The notes beneath the pieces are model-generated. The model was not told where the DNA came from. It saw only the letters and a program-made list of their open reading frames with translations, and did no database searches. Both the position numbers and the translations under genes were made by a program. From positions 1-44,403 of the IMG/VR virus record IMGVR_UViG_3300021197_001639: 44,403 nt of DNA; one strand, written 5' to 3'. Positions 26,001 to 35,303 of the stretch are shown one piece after another (positions within the stretch are counted from its first letter, which is position 1; each line of letters begins with the position of its first letter). Source of the stretch: a virus.

Positions 26001-29000
26001 ATGGTAATCACAAATCTATTGACGGATCAACAGCATTTGCAATCGACGATATAGAAATACCAACAATGGACTTGTCAATCCTGAACTGGGACTTCGACAC
26101 AGTCACAACCTCGGACTCTTCCGGAGAGTTCGTAATTGAAGATACCACATCTGGATCTTCCGACACAATCTACGGTTGGGTGGACAACCTCATCCGTCGT
26201 GAACATGACGGTAAAGGCGACAACTTCCCAACGTCATCAACAGCATTTTTGGAAAACGAGTTCCTCTATGCTAGCAAGAAGCAGTTGCCCGAGACCTCAT
26301 TCAACACACACAACATCTATATCAAAGGCGAACAGGAGATCAACTTTGGCGAGGATGACGATGTAAGCGATAACCTATTCGTTCTTGAGAAGTCTCCCGC
26401 TGCTATTGTATCCGAGGAGATGCTAAAGCTATTCTCGACAACTCAAGAGTTCTCGAACTTGTTTGGACGTCACGTAGATCGATATCGAATCGAATACAAA
26501 GACATTGCGAAAGCAAGACAATTGTTCCACCAGAGAGTTGATACGGGTCTTGACTTTGACAAGTTCTTTACCTACTTCAAATGGATCGACCAATCAATCT
26601 CTGAGATGATCAATCAATTGATACCAGCATCGGTTAACTTTGCCGGTGGAGTTGTTGACGTTATCGAGCCGCACATTCTCGAGAGAGACAAGTACCAACG
26701 ACAAATCGGACTCCTTCAGACAGTTACGTCGACAGAAGCGTCTATCCGAGGTGTTCAAGAATTGAACTACAACTGGAGAATCGGACATGCGCCTGTACCA
26801 GGTCCAATCGACAACAGCAAGCTTACCAACTCCTTGTGGAGAATGGAGAGACAAGAGAGAACAGGCATAACAACATCTCCAGCAATCGCCGGTGTACAAG
26901 CCGAAAACGTAAGACAGGTCATTGTTCGACAAACAGATCAAGAATTCACAAACCCAATAAAACTATCAGGTTCGACTGCTGCAACAGCATTGATTATCAC
27001 CGTTCCTGAAGGGGCATTGAATGATACAAAAGACTTTACACTAACAGACGCAGCTGGTATTACGACAACATATAACATTTCTACAGGTTTAGCAATCAGT
27101 AACAATACTGATGCCTATATTCCCGGAGGTCAAGACGGAAAAGGACCGGCAGGTACAATCACAATTGGAATGCTTGGTGCAACCCCGGCAACAGATGTTA
27201 GAGATCAAATTATTACAAGAATTAATGCTGGTACCTCTATAGGATTCACAGCCACCACCTCAGGCGATAATGTGCTTGTGACTCAAAACACTCTAGGGTC
27301 AATAGGTAACACAGTAATCACACAACCAGACGGAGCTACTGGCCTAACCATACCAACTGAATTCACAGGTGGCTTTGGTGATGCCCCGGGCGTTTATAAC
27401 GGAAGAACTTATGCAACTCGAAGATTCTCGAGACCTTATCGTGCGAAAATAGAATTCGCCGACACAATCCACGGTGGAACAAACTACGTTAAAATCAAAG
27501 ACCGTGATTTGTTGAGATCTGGTATTGGTCTGCACTCCGCCATGGGTTCATCGGGTGCGCCATCAAACATTATCACAATTGGTGCCGGAACTGGATTTGG
27601 CTTGAACGTCGAAGAGGTTTCAAAAACCCAAGACCAGCTAGGACCATCAGAAAAAATAAGATATGATGGCTTCGGTATCTTCGGTAAGTTCACGGAACTT
27701 AACGGAGTAGGTTATGGACCTTTGTCTTCCGATGATGATTATACTTCCAGAAGAAAGATTTGCAACGTCTTCTTAGGCAACATAGTCTCAAGTAGCGTTG
27801 CTACCGGATACAACGAAGTAGTTAGTGCAAGCTTTAAGCCCGGTGTCAACATCGTCAATCTGCACTCGGATACGACCGATATCTCAAATGAGATCGCAAT
27901 CCAAGGACCTTTCACTGAAAGATGGGTCGGAGGTCACCAACATAGACACACGGCTCTCAATAGCGTTGGGAAACTTAGAAATCACACCAGTACCGTTCCT
28001 AATGACTTGGATAGCGAGTTCTCGCGACCAGAAGGGTATCGACTGCTTTTGGGAAAAAATCCGCTACTTGCACCAAGTGGATCAGACAGAGATAAAATTG
28101 ATGGTAACCCCGATGATGGAGCACTCGGTTTCACATCACCAGACTACGGTATCGGTAATGATGGTAATTTCCCAGATGAACAAAGAATGTATTCAATCTT
28201 CTATCGTGAAGAGCGAGCAAAGCGTCCGGTTAATATCAAGAACATTCAAACAACAACGTCCTCCGTATATCACGGAAACTACCAACATGAGTATGAGGTA
28301 CTCTCAACATTCGGAGACCAAGGTTACTTCTTAAAGAGAGCAGGGAATCTTTTACCAGAAGCTATATCATTGACTTTGCCTGAAACTACAAACTATGCGA
28401 CCTTGATGGCTCAGAAAGCCAGCACACAAGGTAACATCGCTGTAAACGAACCGGGCGGAGCGATAAGCAATAGATTCACTTCCGGAGCTTTCGCAACCAT
28501 GACGATCACTACAGTCACCGAAGCCACTCTTACTTCGTCTCCTACTAGTCATGATCGCAGATTTACTCTAACGGATGGTGATGGTGTAACCACAACATTT
28601 AAGATTAATGTGAATTCTTCCTATACTGGTAACTCTGCTGCATACTCTCCTGGCGGCGAGACTGATTTAAAAATTCTTGGACTAACTACCCGTACTGAAA
28701 TTAGGGATACAATTATAGTTAAAATCAATGCCGGAACAAACATTGGCTACACAGCTAGTCCTGTTGGCGACGATGTTCTTGTGACTCAAAATGTTGTTGG
28801 TACCATTGGAAATACTAATATTACATTCCCAAATGGGTCTATTCATCTAGGTTTCTCTGGTACTAATACATTCCAAGGCGGATCTTTCGGAGTCAACGAC
28901 CAACAAACTCAAGACAGAGAGAATACTGGATCTGCTCACGTAATCAGAACTCAATTCTCAGCACCCGGTGGTCCCGAAATTAATTCACCTGCGTATCTGG

Positions 29001-29932
29001 ATGTTGCAAACCAAGAATTCTCTGTGTACAACTCAATTAATTTCCGCAATCTGTCTGTAGTTGGAAATAGCTCTGGTGAAGTCGATACAATCAGAGTGAA
29101 TTCGCACTCACACCTTCGAGAAGGTTTGAGAACTTTGAGAGCAAGATATCAAGGTCAATTCGGTATCGATTCCAAACACGGAACAATAAGCTCAGCAAAT
29201 TACGCAGCAACGGCATCGTTCCACAAACAGCACAGAAATACACAAAAGGTAGCAAAACTTGGAGACTTCACAAATCCGACTTGGACAACAGAAGTAACAG
29301 ATGTTGTAGCTAGACACGACAATATGCACTTCAACACTCCAATCCCTGCCTCAGACTTTCAATACTCTTGGATCAATGCGGCCATTAGCGGATCAAATTG
29401 GGAAGCAGCTCAGAAAGTTTTAACCTACGCTCCAAGAAGTGGCGTTATAAGCTCTTCAGCCGGCATTGATTCCGCGATTAGTTTCCCAACAATATCTGAC
29501 GTTTCATGTTGTTCTGACTTTGATATTAATATAACGATCACTTACGATACGCAACATTCAACAGACTCTTTCAGTGTCGATAAAACTTTGACGGTCCTAG
29601 CTAATAATGTAGCAGAAGACGGCAGTATTTTTGACGAAGATATTGCAGATATATTAATATCTGCAACTCTTGGTGATTGCTGTCCGGACGATAGTGTTCA
29701 ATATAAAGTTGATGCCGTGAATGATCCAGCAACTGGAGTGTCTTATACTGGTTCGTATCAATCCAGTCCGGACGTTGCAGCAGTCTTTAGTAGTTTCCCA
29801 CAAAAAATTCAAAATGATTCTGGTGATGGAGCCGGTGATGTAATCTTAACGTTCTATGCGAAAGACTGTGAAGGCAATGAAGAATCTATAACAGTTACGC
29901 TAAACAATGCTAAGATGACAGATGAGCCATAA
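23063..29932 (+). CDS. Giant 2289-aa baseplate/tail adhesin with LamG and shuffled beta domains
   Basis: The start overlaps the previous gene by 11 bp. The N-terminal 100 residues are helical. A LamG/concanavalin-like jelly roll spans about 130-385 (GITIEFWMKK, NWNHYALSV, LDEFRFWKTRRT), typical of sugar or surface binding. A helical part follows with a conserved IRNLIRCFGIDDELIKL segment near 565-580. Three copies of a beta domain ending in F-x-G-G lie at about 697-828, 1298-1438 and 1813-1944, separated by baseplate-like regions. An Ig-like C-terminal domain (about 2146-2289) contains unusual Cys pairs (CCSD, DCC). The protein is probably an exposed tail component that contacts the host. Two of the inserted copies are clearly more alike than the first. 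Confidence 0.85.
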   Translation: MSIKNLFGKTVTNYEDVAKDVESTDFIDEVVAKRETYLPPIDFSDPANFVFYGSAELYYEAAIKRIYEDYPYDGSKAEQIDFEEKSSFLERWLFENKYPKTTGHVELGSTTNITGKTVNYSTTSTPEYIEVHGGLHISSNATNLDEHLEYSARYDEANNRTQNFNCDFVNKGITIEFWMKKASYDASNEPKEVILDLWNGVARGTTGYSRVFLETLDNSGAKEMALTIASGSTSATTTFTMGTTETNWNHYALSVFEGSSIGTVRFYTNGAETASTTLASPFTTLPGRLDGFIGAMQTEIGSGDGAANGGKLSAQLDEFRFWKTRRTSRQIKLNWFREIGGGANTDDNTSDLGVYLKFNEGITGTNSIDSTVLDYSGRLANGTWTGYPGSSARSTDSAMTLSGYAEASTPIVYSSHPSVVSLEAEMTLSGSDYDAGRGQAFYRSLPNWLVEEDQEEGDENLRKISHILSSYMDTLRVQIDSLSKLQDKQYVSASYKAAPFASELLTNKGFTTSEMFLSSEVFESFSSIDYGSGQFDLNIDEIKNLIYTNIYNNLENIYNTKGTEKSIRNLIRCFGIDDELIKLNQYTDGGVQYLGDKYRSTSVKKKYVNLNNVNHLSGTMYQSGSLTFISGSSSGSVAAFTMEADIVVPHKPKLGESGYFATPFLSASVMGFHEAIPYFSANYTWWATETATAAATGQITLNNTAAVSTWEGETITLTDARGLIRTYEFTATGTGTSGNLLSNGNVEVTIAALWLTTRNLRDAINNITNGHGNTITATWTSASPNYNIGLTQVFSGATGNTTITSTFSTSIITLTHFTGGTSTLAEARDLQVYLVRDSLESDNAKFVVKNQTETIYAESDLVYDIYDNDHYNVALRIKPQTYPYAGNVTNATPSYDIELYAVSHNFDELKEEILITTTVNNATGSAYMQAPKRIYAASHYENFTGSLLQRTDLEFGRVSAWLDYLPNSSIQEHNKDVMNYGNHKSIDGSTAFAIDDIEIPTMDLSILNWDFDTVTTSDSSGEFVIEDTTSGSSDTIYGWVDNLIRREHDGKGDNFPTSSTAFLENEFLYASKKQLPETSFNTHNIYIKGEQEINFGEDDDVSDNLFVLEKSPAAIVSEEMLKLFSTTQEFSNLFGRHVDRYRIEYKDIAKARQLFHQRVDTGLDFDKFFTYFKWIDQSISEMINQLIPASVNFAGGVVDVIEPHILERDKYQRQIGLLQTVTSTEASIRGVQELNYNWRIGHAPVPGPIDNSKLTNSLWRMERQERTGITTSPAIAGVQAENVRQVIVRQTDQEFTNPIKLSGSTAATALIITVPEGALNDTKDFTLTDAAGITTTYNISTGLAISNNTDAYIPGGQDGKGPAGTITIGMLGATPATDVRDQIITRINAGTSIGFTATTSGDNVLVTQNTLGSIGNTVITQPDGATGLTIPTEFTGGFGDAPGVYNGRTYATRRFSRPYRAKIEFADTIHGGTNYVKIKDRDLLRSGIGLHSAMGSSGAPSNIITIGAGTGFGLNVEEVSKTQDQLGPSEKIRYDGFGIFGKFTELNGVGYGPLSSDDDYTSRRKICNVFLGNIVSSSVATGYNEVVSASFKPGVNIVNLHSDTTDISNEIAIQGPFTERWVGGHQHRHTALNSVGKLRNHTSTVPNDLDSEFSRPEGYRLLLGKNPLLAPSGSDRDKIDGNPDDGALGFTSPDYGIGNDGNFPDEQRMYSIFYREERAKRPVNIKNIQTTTSSVYHGNYQHEYEVLSTFGDQGYFLKRAGNLLPEAISLTLPETTNYATLMAQKASTQGNIAVNEPGGAISNRFTSGAFATMTITTVTEATLTSSPTSHDRRFTLTDGDGVTTTFKINVNSSYTGNSAAYSPGGETDLKILGLTTRTEIRDTIIVKINAGTNIGYTASPVGDDVLVTQNVVGTIGNTNITFPNGSIHLGFSGTNTFQGGSFGVNDQQTQDRENTGSAHVIRTQFSAPGGPEINSPAYLDVANQEFSVYNSINFRNLSVVGNSSGEVDTIRVNSHSHLREGLRTLRARYQGQFGIDSKHGTISSANYAATASFHKQHRNTQKVAKLGDFTNPTWTTEVTDVVARHDNMHFNTPIPASDFQYSWINAAISGSNWEAAQKVLTYAPRSGVISSSAGIDSAISFPTISDVSCCSDFDINITITYDTQHSTDSFSVDKTLTVLANNVAEDGSIFDEDIADILISATLGDCCPDDSVQYKVDAVNDPATGVSYTGSYQSSPDVAAVFSSFPQKIQNDSGDGAGDVILTFYAKDCEGNEESITVTLNNAKMTDEP
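26955..27375 (+). repeat. Inserted beta-domain copy B (protein-level repeat)
   Basis: Encodes FTLTDAAGITTTYNIST, then RDQIITRINAGTSIGFTA, GDNVLVTQNTLGSIGNT and ends EFTGG. It aligns with copy C at 28499-28893 and more weakly with copy A at about 25151-25545. Identity is at protein level, since the DNA has diverged. Confidence 0.75.
28499..28893 (+). repeat. Inserted beta-domain copy C (protein-level repeat)
   Basis: Encodes FTLTDGDGVTTTFKIN, then RDTIIVKINAGTNIGYTA, GDDVLVTQNVVGTIGNT and ends TFQGG. It shares the full motif order with copy B. The flanks on either side are unrelated to the flanks of copy B, as expected for an inserted module. Confidence 0.75.
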
Positions 29933-29964
29933 CGGCTACATTAGAAAAAAATGCTAAGATGACA
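29906..29964 (+). repeat. 15-bp direct repeat at the 3' end of the 2289-aa gene
   Basis: AATGCTAAGATGACA occurs at 29906-29920 inside the last codons (Asn-Ala-Lys-Met-Thr) and again at 29950-29964 in the following gap. The second copy sits in an open frame reading ATLEKNAKMTSS and two stops, offset by 44 bp and so out of frame with the gene. Confidence 0.85.
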
Positions 29965-29973
29965 AGTTCGTAA

Positions 29974-29989
29974 TAAACTATTTAGTTTA
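29974..29989. promoter_or_regulatory. CTATTTAG site 2, palindromic, upstream of the 1449-aa gene
   Basis: TAAACTA-TT-TAGTTTA is a 7-bp perfect inverted repeat around TT. The CTATTTAG core (29978-29985) ends 18 bases before the ATG at 30004, almost the same distance as at site 1. Confidence 0.45.
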
Positions 29990-30003
29990 AAAAAGGGTGC
30001 TAA

Positions 30004-33000
30004 ATGACAACTTACAAAGATTTTCTCGGAATAAATATCTGCATTTATGATCCGATCCTAGGAGACAGTGGTGCGATTGGAGGCAATTACCTCGGATATA
30101 GCCCAACCTCTTCACTTAAATATAACGACAACATTGGCGTCGGTAATGTTTCAAAGTTAACGGCCCATGCTGCACCGCAAACTTTGGTGCTATTGAACCT
30201 ACATCGCAATGGTCCATTTGGGTATCCAATGTGGAAACAAACTCGAGTCTCTCAAAATCACTTGTCGAGAGCTCATCGATTAACAAACACATTTACGTAC
30301 GTGCAAGAACCCGGCGCAAAGATCGGAGACAAACAAGCAAGATATGGAGATATTGTAAATCTCACAGAACCAGTAATCGCTCAAAACTTACCAATTTCAT
30401 TGGTCGGAGAGGTTGCCGTCTATAATGAAGCACTGGGTGTATTCGAAAAGAAACCCGTAGAGATTAAGACAGCATTCAATAACGAGACGGAATTCTTTGC
30501 GAACACAAAAGCAAATGACCACTTCAACACCATCTTAGACACAGATGATAACTACGAAGCATTAATTGAGATGTACTTGGATGGAGGTCTTGACGACGAA
30601 GGTTCGCTGCTCGACTCATTCTCTCTTTTAACTTATCGTCAAACGATATGGCCGAAAGTAGAGCGCTCATTCTTGGACCAAACCCGCTCACGAAAGTTCT
30701 ATGTAAATACATTCTGGCGAGATAACCGAGAAGATCGAGAGAAAAATAACGTTGCTACCGAGTTCGGATTCACAGCACCCTCTCAATCAATGTGGCCCTT
30801 AGACGCAGCAAAAGATTTCAGAACAAGAACAGTGCCGATTGGTGACAATACTCCAGTCGTCTTTCATCGTATCGGTGGTAGCGCAGTATCTACTCAAAAC
30901 ACGAATGGCGGAGAGGGCATCTTGCAAAATTCTTACTCCCATGTTTATGGTAGATCGTATCTTATTACCGACGCCGACACTCCGGTTACAGGTGTTGCTG
31001 CTTTCTTAAACGATCCGGAGGAGATTTTGTCGGCCTCTGTTAGCTATGCATTTAGACACACCCTTAAATCAACATTTTCAAATTACAATCCATCATTTCC
31101 AACCTTCAATGCTGACGGCTTGGTTATACAAAAACGATACCAAGGTTACCTTGAGGGTGCTGACTTTTCGCTATTGACCCTAGATGGGTCTGCTTCTATG
31201 ATGGTGACCTCTTCTTTATTCGAGGGCGTAGCAAATTGGGATGCTCCTGCTCAAGCAGGCAAGACACCATTTTACGACTCATACGAAGATTATGCTCAAG
31301 AAATAAAAAGAAGTGGAAAGGGTTACTCGATTGTTCCTGAGTTTAGAATAAGCTCGCACGTTGATACATACGCCTCAAAAGGTGTGACCGAGGAGTTGAA
31401 AGAAATCTTTGAATTGTCTGGTGGACTATCGCAGAACACAACGACAGAAAATGAAAGCACTTTTTACAAAGTATTATCAAACTCAGACTTCCTCAAACAT
31501 TTTGATTTGATCAAGAAAGATCATGAAGGCTTCGCAGATGAAAAAATATTGACTCTTAAATGCAAAGCTATCAAAAAGTTCTTACCATATGAGGGTTTTT
31601 ATCCCGCACAAAGAACAGTTCAACTAGGCGAACAATTCGCAAGAAGCTATAAGAATCACGTTGTGTCTAGGAGGGGCTCCCTTGCCACCACTGTCGATGC
31701 CGGCTCAGTTAAGTTGCAACCATTAATGACTCCATTGTTCGCCCCCGGGATCCTTTTCAATACAATCAAATCAGGTGTTGGAGTTGACTTTCCTCTGTTC
31801 ACAGCAGATTCTATACCTTACGCACTGTCTTCATCTAACAATAATTACAATTCCGATTGGGAATATTCCGGAAATCCCGTTACTTCCTCTGCTGGACCTC
31901 ATCAGAATTATTATTGGACTGGTGGTGGTCATTTAGCAACCGGCACCATCGACTCTGCATACGATACAAGGATTCCGTTTGAAGCTCTTGTTGAGCCTGA
32001 GGAGTACCTTGCGAATCTAAGACTGATCCTGCAAGAGCCTCACCCTTTCGGACTTCCTTTTACGGGAGCAGTTTCTGGAGCTGCTGCATCAACCGGTGAT
32101 CAATTCTTGGACTATCACACCGAATGGGATGGTCGCGGCGATGGGTTGTACAAGAAGATGGCCAACAATCTCTTGGCGGAAATACCAGAACTATTCTTGG
32201 AGAACACTTCAATGACGACTATAGCATCATTGGAAGATGGAGATCCAACATTTGGAAATGCAGTGGCTGGAACCTATTACGCAATGAGGATCAAAATGAA
32301 AAGGTCTCGAGTGGAAACAAACCAACCCCTTGGTGGGAGAAAAGGTGTGTTGGTCGATCCACCGCAAGACGTTGTGACCTATCAAGATCGTGATGCTCTC
32401 CACTCGATTACTGGCGCTGTAGCTAATATTCCAAATAGATTTTCTACGAAAGAATCTCTGACTATGTATTCTCGACCATCTGCTTTTGGACCAGCCACAT
32501 ATGGCGGCAATGGCTTTGGGACATATAGAGACATTCAATTCAGAGAATGCGGTTCATGGTGGGGAACCAACTATCCCTATACAGCTCCCTATTACCATGG
32601 AGAAGCATGGTGCGATTTGATTTTCCACGCCACAGAATCTAAAAAATATACTTTAGACGATATTTTGGAATCAGTAAAAGAATACCCTTATTACACGAGA
32701 CACTGGTGGAATGGAACCAATGACGCGCTTAGAGATTTGACTGGCTATAACGAGTCATCAGCCTCAACACGCCCAATCTTCGCTGGTACCGCACCCGGAC
32801 TAGCGAATAACGGTTGGTCAGATGGTAAATATGAAACTTACTCCGGCAGCGCGTGGAGTGATTTGATTTCTGCTTCTATACCGGGCACCGGCACCATCAC
32901 CCCATGGCCAAGAGACTTCACAGCCACCCCGCAATTCACTCCCGGCGTCGCGGCAGCGGATGCAATTGACTTTGCTGTGGGAAATTGGGGAACACACACT

Positions 33001-34353
33001 ACAACCAATGGCCAAGGTCTTGTTGACGATGCTGGTACATTCAGATATCGTGCTAGACCAAATGTTAGCGCTGGTACCATTGCATCTAGTGACCAGTTGA
33101 TTCAACATCCGTTTTACATCAACTATAACGCAATGCAGTTGGACTCTAGTGTTAACTTGTTTGGAAAAGGAACGGTTCGAAAAATATTCAATCAGAACAC
33201 ACAACAGGTCGCGGAAGTTGCCTCTGCCGAAACAACCAGAGGAAAGACTCGATGGATTATTCAGCCTAAATTTGAAACACCGATTCTTAACTTTAAGAAA
33301 TATGAAGACCTCACTGGGAACGGAGTAACAATGCCTCTATATGCATCAGAATCGGTCCCTCGTGGAATGTGGCATCAATATGGCGATATCCCAGAGGATG
33401 CAGATACTGGCGTATTCCTCCAAGTTACAGATATTCCAGACTCTTGGCTACGTGGCGCACTTTGCATGGCTAAGAGTCAAACAAAGAAGATCAAATCACT
33501 AGCAGACTTGGTTGGATTCTCTAAAGAACAAGTACGCCTCGGTGAAATTGGATCAAAAAAAGAAGTATCAGAAGCAGTTGTAGCTGTTCCATTTATCGAA
33601 CAAGGCGCGACTCGCAAGTTCTTCTCGATCCCAAGAGCGGACATAGACTCTTCAATCGAAGCTTCTCGTCGAGAAATAGATGGAAACTTCCCAGCAGGTG
33701 GACCAGCAAAAGCCGGAGACACCGTCTACAAGATGGTTAAGAACATGCAGAAGTATGTCTTCCCACCGTCAATGGACTTTGTCCGATATAGTGAGGTTGA
33801 CCCGTTTGCTATGTACATCTTTGAGTTCAAACACACCTTCTCAAAGCAAGACCTTGCCGACATGTGGCAAAACTTACCGCCCGAACTTGGGAGAACTTTC
33901 GAAGAAGCAGAGGCATCAATCTCTCATGAGTTGTTATCAGCCGAACTTCTTGGCGATGGAGCTGTTATTAAGAACGGCGTCCTAGATGAGAATGCCGAAG
34001 GCAAAGGTATCCCATCAAACATCCAATGGATGGTGTTCAAAGTCAAGAAAAGAGCAAAGACAAATTATTTCGATAAGATTGTTGCGAAGAAAGGAACGAC
34101 ACAAGACACATCCGAAGTGCAGTTGGAAGGAGTAACAAACTCAGCGACAAGTAAAATGGATAAAGATATTACCTACAATTGGCCATATGATTTCTTTTCA
34201 CTCGTAGAACTAGTTAAGATTGACGCCGAAATCTCATTCGCAAACATTGAGAATGACGATAAAGGACAGAAGTCTATCAAGAAGGTGGAGTCGAAAAAGA
34301 CTCGTGATCCTTCGATGATTAACAAGGCGAGAGGAAAGGGACGAATTGAATGA
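30004..34353 (+). CDS. Large virion structural protein, 1449 aa
   Basis: A ribosome binding site AAGGG at 29993-29997 precedes the start. The N-terminal part contains an aromatic, beta-rich segment (LNLHRNGPFGYPMWKQ near 65-80) that I associate with a conserved structural family of large marine phages, without known function. The body is of mixed beta and loop character with many Tyr, Trp and Gly. The last 150 residues become helical and Lys-rich. There is no enzyme motif, transmembrane segment or signal peptide. It has its own upstream CTATTTAG site and overlaps the next gene by ATGA. A tail or baseplate periphery role is inferred from position only. Confidence 0.85.
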   Translation: MTTYKDFLGINICIYDPILGDSGAIGGNYLGYSPTSSLKYNDNIGVGNVSKLTAHAAPQTLVLLNLHRNGPFGYPMWKQTRVSQNHLSRAHRLTNTFTYVQEPGAKIGDKQARYGDIVNLTEPVIAQNLPISLVGEVAVYNEALGVFEKKPVEIKTAFNNETEFFANTKANDHFNTILDTDDNYEALIEMYLDGGLDDEGSLLDSFSLLTYRQTIWPKVERSFLDQTRSRKFYVNTFWRDNREDREKNNVATEFGFTAPSQSMWPLDAAKDFRTRTVPIGDNTPVVFHRIGGSAVSTQNTNGGEGILQNSYSHVYGRSYLITDADTPVTGVAAFLNDPEEILSASVSYAFRHTLKSTFSNYNPSFPTFNADGLVIQKRYQGYLEGADFSLLTLDGSASMMVTSSLFEGVANWDAPAQAGKTPFYDSYEDYAQEIKRSGKGYSIVPEFRISSHVDTYASKGVTEELKEIFELSGGLSQNTTTENESTFYKVLSNSDFLKHFDLIKKDHEGFADEKILTLKCKAIKKFLPYEGFYPAQRTVQLGEQFARSYKNHVVSRRGSLATTVDAGSVKLQPLMTPLFAPGILFNTIKSGVGVDFPLFTADSIPYALSSSNNNYNSDWEYSGNPVTSSAGPHQNYYWTGGGHLATGTIDSAYDTRIPFEALVEPEEYLANLRLILQEPHPFGLPFTGAVSGAAASTGDQFLDYHTEWDGRGDGLYKKMANNLLAEIPELFLENTSMTTIASLEDGDPTFGNAVAGTYYAMRIKMKRSRVETNQPLGGRKGVLVDPPQDVVTYQDRDALHSITGAVANIPNRFSTKESLTMYSRPSAFGPATYGGNGFGTYRDIQFRECGSWWGTNYPYTAPYYHGEAWCDLIFHATESKKYTLDDILESVKEYPYYTRHWWNGTNDALRDLTGYNESSASTRPIFAGTAPGLANNGWSDGKYETYSGSAWSDLISASIPGTGTITPWPRDFTATPQFTPGVAAADAIDFAVGNWGTHTTTNGQGLVDDAGTFRYRARPNVSAGTIASSDQLIQHPFYINYNAMQLDSSVNLFGKGTVRKIFNQNTQQVAEVASAETTRGKTRWIIQPKFETPILNFKKYEDLTGNGVTMPLYASESVPRGMWHQYGDIPEDADTGVFLQVTDIPDSWLRGALCMAKSQTKKIKSLADLVGFSKEQVRLGEIGSKKEVSEAVVAVPFIEQGATRKFFSIPRADIDSSIEASRREIDGNFPAGGPAKAGDTVYKMVKNMQKYVFPPSMDFVRYSEVDPFAMYIFEFKHTFSKQDLADMWQNLPPELGRTFEEAEASISHELLSAELLGDGAVIKNGVLDENAEGKGIPSNIQWMVFKVKKRAKTNYFDKIVAKKGTTQDTSEVQLEGVTNSATSKMDKDITYNWPYDFFSLVELVKIDAEISFANIENDDKGQKSIKKVESKKTRDPSMINKARGKGRIE

Positions 34354-35303
34354 CGTTTTTTAACAAAAAAGAAGATGTTCTTAAAATTGAATTGACCCCA
34401 TATGGGCGTTCGCTTCTTTCCAATGGGAAGTTGATGCCCAAGTATTATGCATTCTTTGATGACGATATTATCTATGACCTCCAGTATGGTGGAGACACAG
34501 AGAATCAAGATATTACCAAGGAGAGGATATTAGGTAGCACTCCAAGTCTGAGGCCTCAAAGAGATCTGGTGTCTCCGGAACTTCAACTATCCTCATTCGA
34601 GCGTGATGAAGATTCCTCACGACCTTATTCAAAGATCGCAATGAACTTCCTTACCGAACCCCTCGGAACTTCCGACGGTACGTTTGAAGAAGCCCCAAGT
34701 TGGAACGTATCTTTTCTCCTCGGCGAGATCTCAAGCAGCTCTGCTTTTATCGCTGTATCCGGATCCGATACGACCCACACGAAGAGAATTCCTCAGATTG
34801 AAACGACTCTCGAGTACACCATGGAGATTAGAAATCGTAGAAACGACTCTCCCGTGAGAGGGCAAGAGGTATCTCCTAATGTACCAGTCTCAGAAGTGTT
34901 CCCAGATGGTACATATATTAACCTGATTGACGAGCAGATTTTGTGTAAGATTCTCGAAGAAAAAGGATTTTTGCAGAAAGACGGCCTAGAAATGGAGGTC
35001 TTTCTTTACGAAGAAAACGAAGAAACTCCGAAGAAACTTAAGTTCGCACCCCGCGAGAAGACCGTAATTGACGGTATGATTGTGGAGGACAGTGTAGCAG
35101 CGATTAACCTGACTCCTGATTATGTAGAATATTGGCTAGACATTGAAGTTGACTCCGAGATTCCAGATTCCGAAATTTGCAAAGGCGTTCAGAAACTCAA
35201 AGCCGAAGATATCCTCGTCGATGTAGACGTTGTATGCCCGGACCTCGAAGGTGTAGACTTCGACATTTACAGAACAAGAGTAACCGATGTGGAGGATTGC
35301 TAA
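34350..35303 (+). CDS. Virion protein, LT-x-x-GR-x-LL N-domain (paralogue 1)
   Basis: This 317-residue protein starts MTFFNKKEDVLKIELTPYGRSLLSNG and continues with YYAFFDDDIIYDLQY. The pattern L-T-x-x-G-R-x-L-L-x-x-G, a variable link, then F/Y-A-x-x-D-D/E and Y-x-L recurs at the start of the gene at 40218. The remainder is acidic and beta-rich. It overlaps its neighbours by ATGA on the left and TAATG on the right, so translation is linked. The family is familiar from large aquatic phages but I know of no function. A structural role follows from the context. Confidence 0.82.
   Translation: MTFFNKKEDVLKIELTPYGRSLLSNGKLMPKYYAFFDDDIIYDLQYGGDTENQDITKERILGSTPSLRPQRDLVSPELQLSSFERDEDSSRPYSKIAMNFLTEPLGTSDGTFEEAPSWNVSFLLGEISSSSAFIAVSGSDTTHTKRIPQIETTLEYTMEIRNRRNDSPVRGQEVSPNVPVSEVFPDGTYINLIDEQILCKILEEKGFLQKDGLEMEVFLYEENEETPKKLKFAPREKTVIDGMIVEDSVAAINLTPDYVEYWLDIEVDSEIPDSEICKGVQKLKAEDILVDVDVVCPDLEGVDFDIYRTRVTDVEDC

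Noticed and set aside
27825-28334. 169-codon alternate-frame ORF inside the 2289-aa gene
   Set aside because: It is fully inside a larger gene, is of low-complexity shadow type and has no motif.
35177-35302. 42-codon upstream extension of the 965-aa gene
   Set aside because: It is an Arg-rich shadow of the preceding gene. The ATG at 35303 has GGAGG and a TAATG overlap.
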